Shown here: positions 32,311 to 33,123 of the stretch, in pieces
Layout: each line of letters opens with the position of its first letter
Numbering within the stretch: the first letter of the stretch is position 1
Assembly: GCF_000003605.2 (NCBI RefSeq)
Contig: NW_003130854.1
Coordinates: 1,871,940-1,905,062 of the forward strand
Length of the DNA stretch: 33,123 nt
Reading direction: 5' to 3'
Source: Saccoglossus kowalevskii
Lineage: Eukaryota > Hemichordata > Enteropneusta > Harrimaniidae
Made by a program: the position numbers and the translations under genes
Notes under the pieces: model-generated
What the model was told of the DNA's origin: nothing
Database searches by the model: none
What the model saw: the letters and a program-made list of their open reading frames with translations, nothing else

Positions 32311-33123
32311 TCAAATCTAATAGTTGCATGACACTCAATCGTCAAAGCAACTTAACTGGGACCTCTTGTTACGTGTTTTCGGTTCTAAATGTAATATTTT
32401 ATTTTAATGAGTTAGTTACGTAAAAAGGGCATACGTAACTTCTTTCGACAGAGCAGAGACACGAGGAAAATGTTAATGATTAATTCCAAAAATAACGATA
32501 CCAAAACCACGTCGATCCACAGGCGGTCGGTCTGGTATAATTTGACATTTAATTTTCAAAATTAAGTCACGATCAGTGAATGAGCTCGATCTATACGTAC
32601 CGTAAAAGTGTTCCCACAAAAAATATTTTGACTAAAACGGCCACATGCTCTGAAAAAATAGAACAGAGCTTGACATAAATGAATAATTCAGAAAAAAAAC
32701 GTGTCAAATTTAGTTATAGCCATAAATATTTGGTGGCCAGACGATGAACAATTCGAAAATCAGAATTCACGCGGAAGTCCTTCAGGGCTGAAAATCATCG
32801 ACCCTGCTCTGGGTTACTTTATTTCACGACTAACAAAGAAAACTGATTCGCCGTGGACTCAGCTTACTTTTTCTTCTTTCTGAACTGAGGTCAAATCCCC
32901 TCCGTTAGTCAAAATATACCGATGTTTTTCAGTGAATAATTTTGAAGCCTGTCACAGAACAAAAAAAGCTAGGTGAATCGAAGCCGGAGATTAGACGGTA
33001 CGACGACCCTTCAATTAGCGTCAAATATGCTTTGTTACAACATCATTGATTTGCTGAAAGTCACCTGATCGGAGCACGACCTGGGTCACAGAACCATATT
33101 TGTCCGTATTATCAACAGGATTT

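Larger units (their letters stand above)
27662..33123. other. Mostly non-coding stretch
   Basis: Contains the two promoter-like patches, imperfect repeats and several short frames. The minus-strand frames 27949-28167 and 28833-29030 have protein-like composition but no splice or motif support. No gene I can defend. Confidence 0.45.

Overview
This is AT-rich animal nuclear DNA. Coding sequence is sparse and split by introns with GT..AG borders. Both supported genes use metazoan-type exon/intron structure and consistent splice phases, and the rest is dominated by decayed transposons, short non-autonomous elements and simple repeats. The style of the reverse-transcriptase relics and of the single-domain PAW protein suggests a marine invertebrate, but nothing fixes the species or phylum. 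A 50-base run of N at 11702-11751 shows that this is a draft assembly.

Layout: 1-2200 has no gene I can support. 2200-3262 holds two adjacent, broken reverse-transcriptase relics on the minus strand. 3263-10147 is mostly non-coding, with a tRNA-derived SINE-like unit near 6400-6478 and a few weak open frames. 10148-16735 (+) is a six-exon gene whose joined frame encodes a 396-residue protein: one PAW domain (the C-terminal glycan-binding domain of peptide:N-glycanase) without the catalytic core, then a cysteine cluster, a Ser/Lys-rich tail and a terminal polybasic CaaX box (CIIM). Its long first intron carries a MITE and the assembly gap. 16736-22466 is intergenic, with a 142-bp hAT-type MITE that has a perfect 8-bp target duplication and an unassigned 138-codon open frame. 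22467-25778 (-) is an eight-exon gene for a 162-residue secreted precursor: signal peptide, then two 54-residue modules, each containing a KR site and an identical four-cysteine peptide, then an acidic/leucine-rich tail. 25779-33123 is mostly non-coding, with a possible two-exon small gene on the minus strand at 27277-27661.

The two main genes converge on each other and show no functional link. The PAW protein should act on the cytosolic face of a membrane if it is prenylated. The cysteine-module gene looks like a peptide-hormone, neuropeptide or secreted-peptide precursor. Both appear intact, and I do not recognise either as a described full-length protein. They are the best candidates here for something undescribed.
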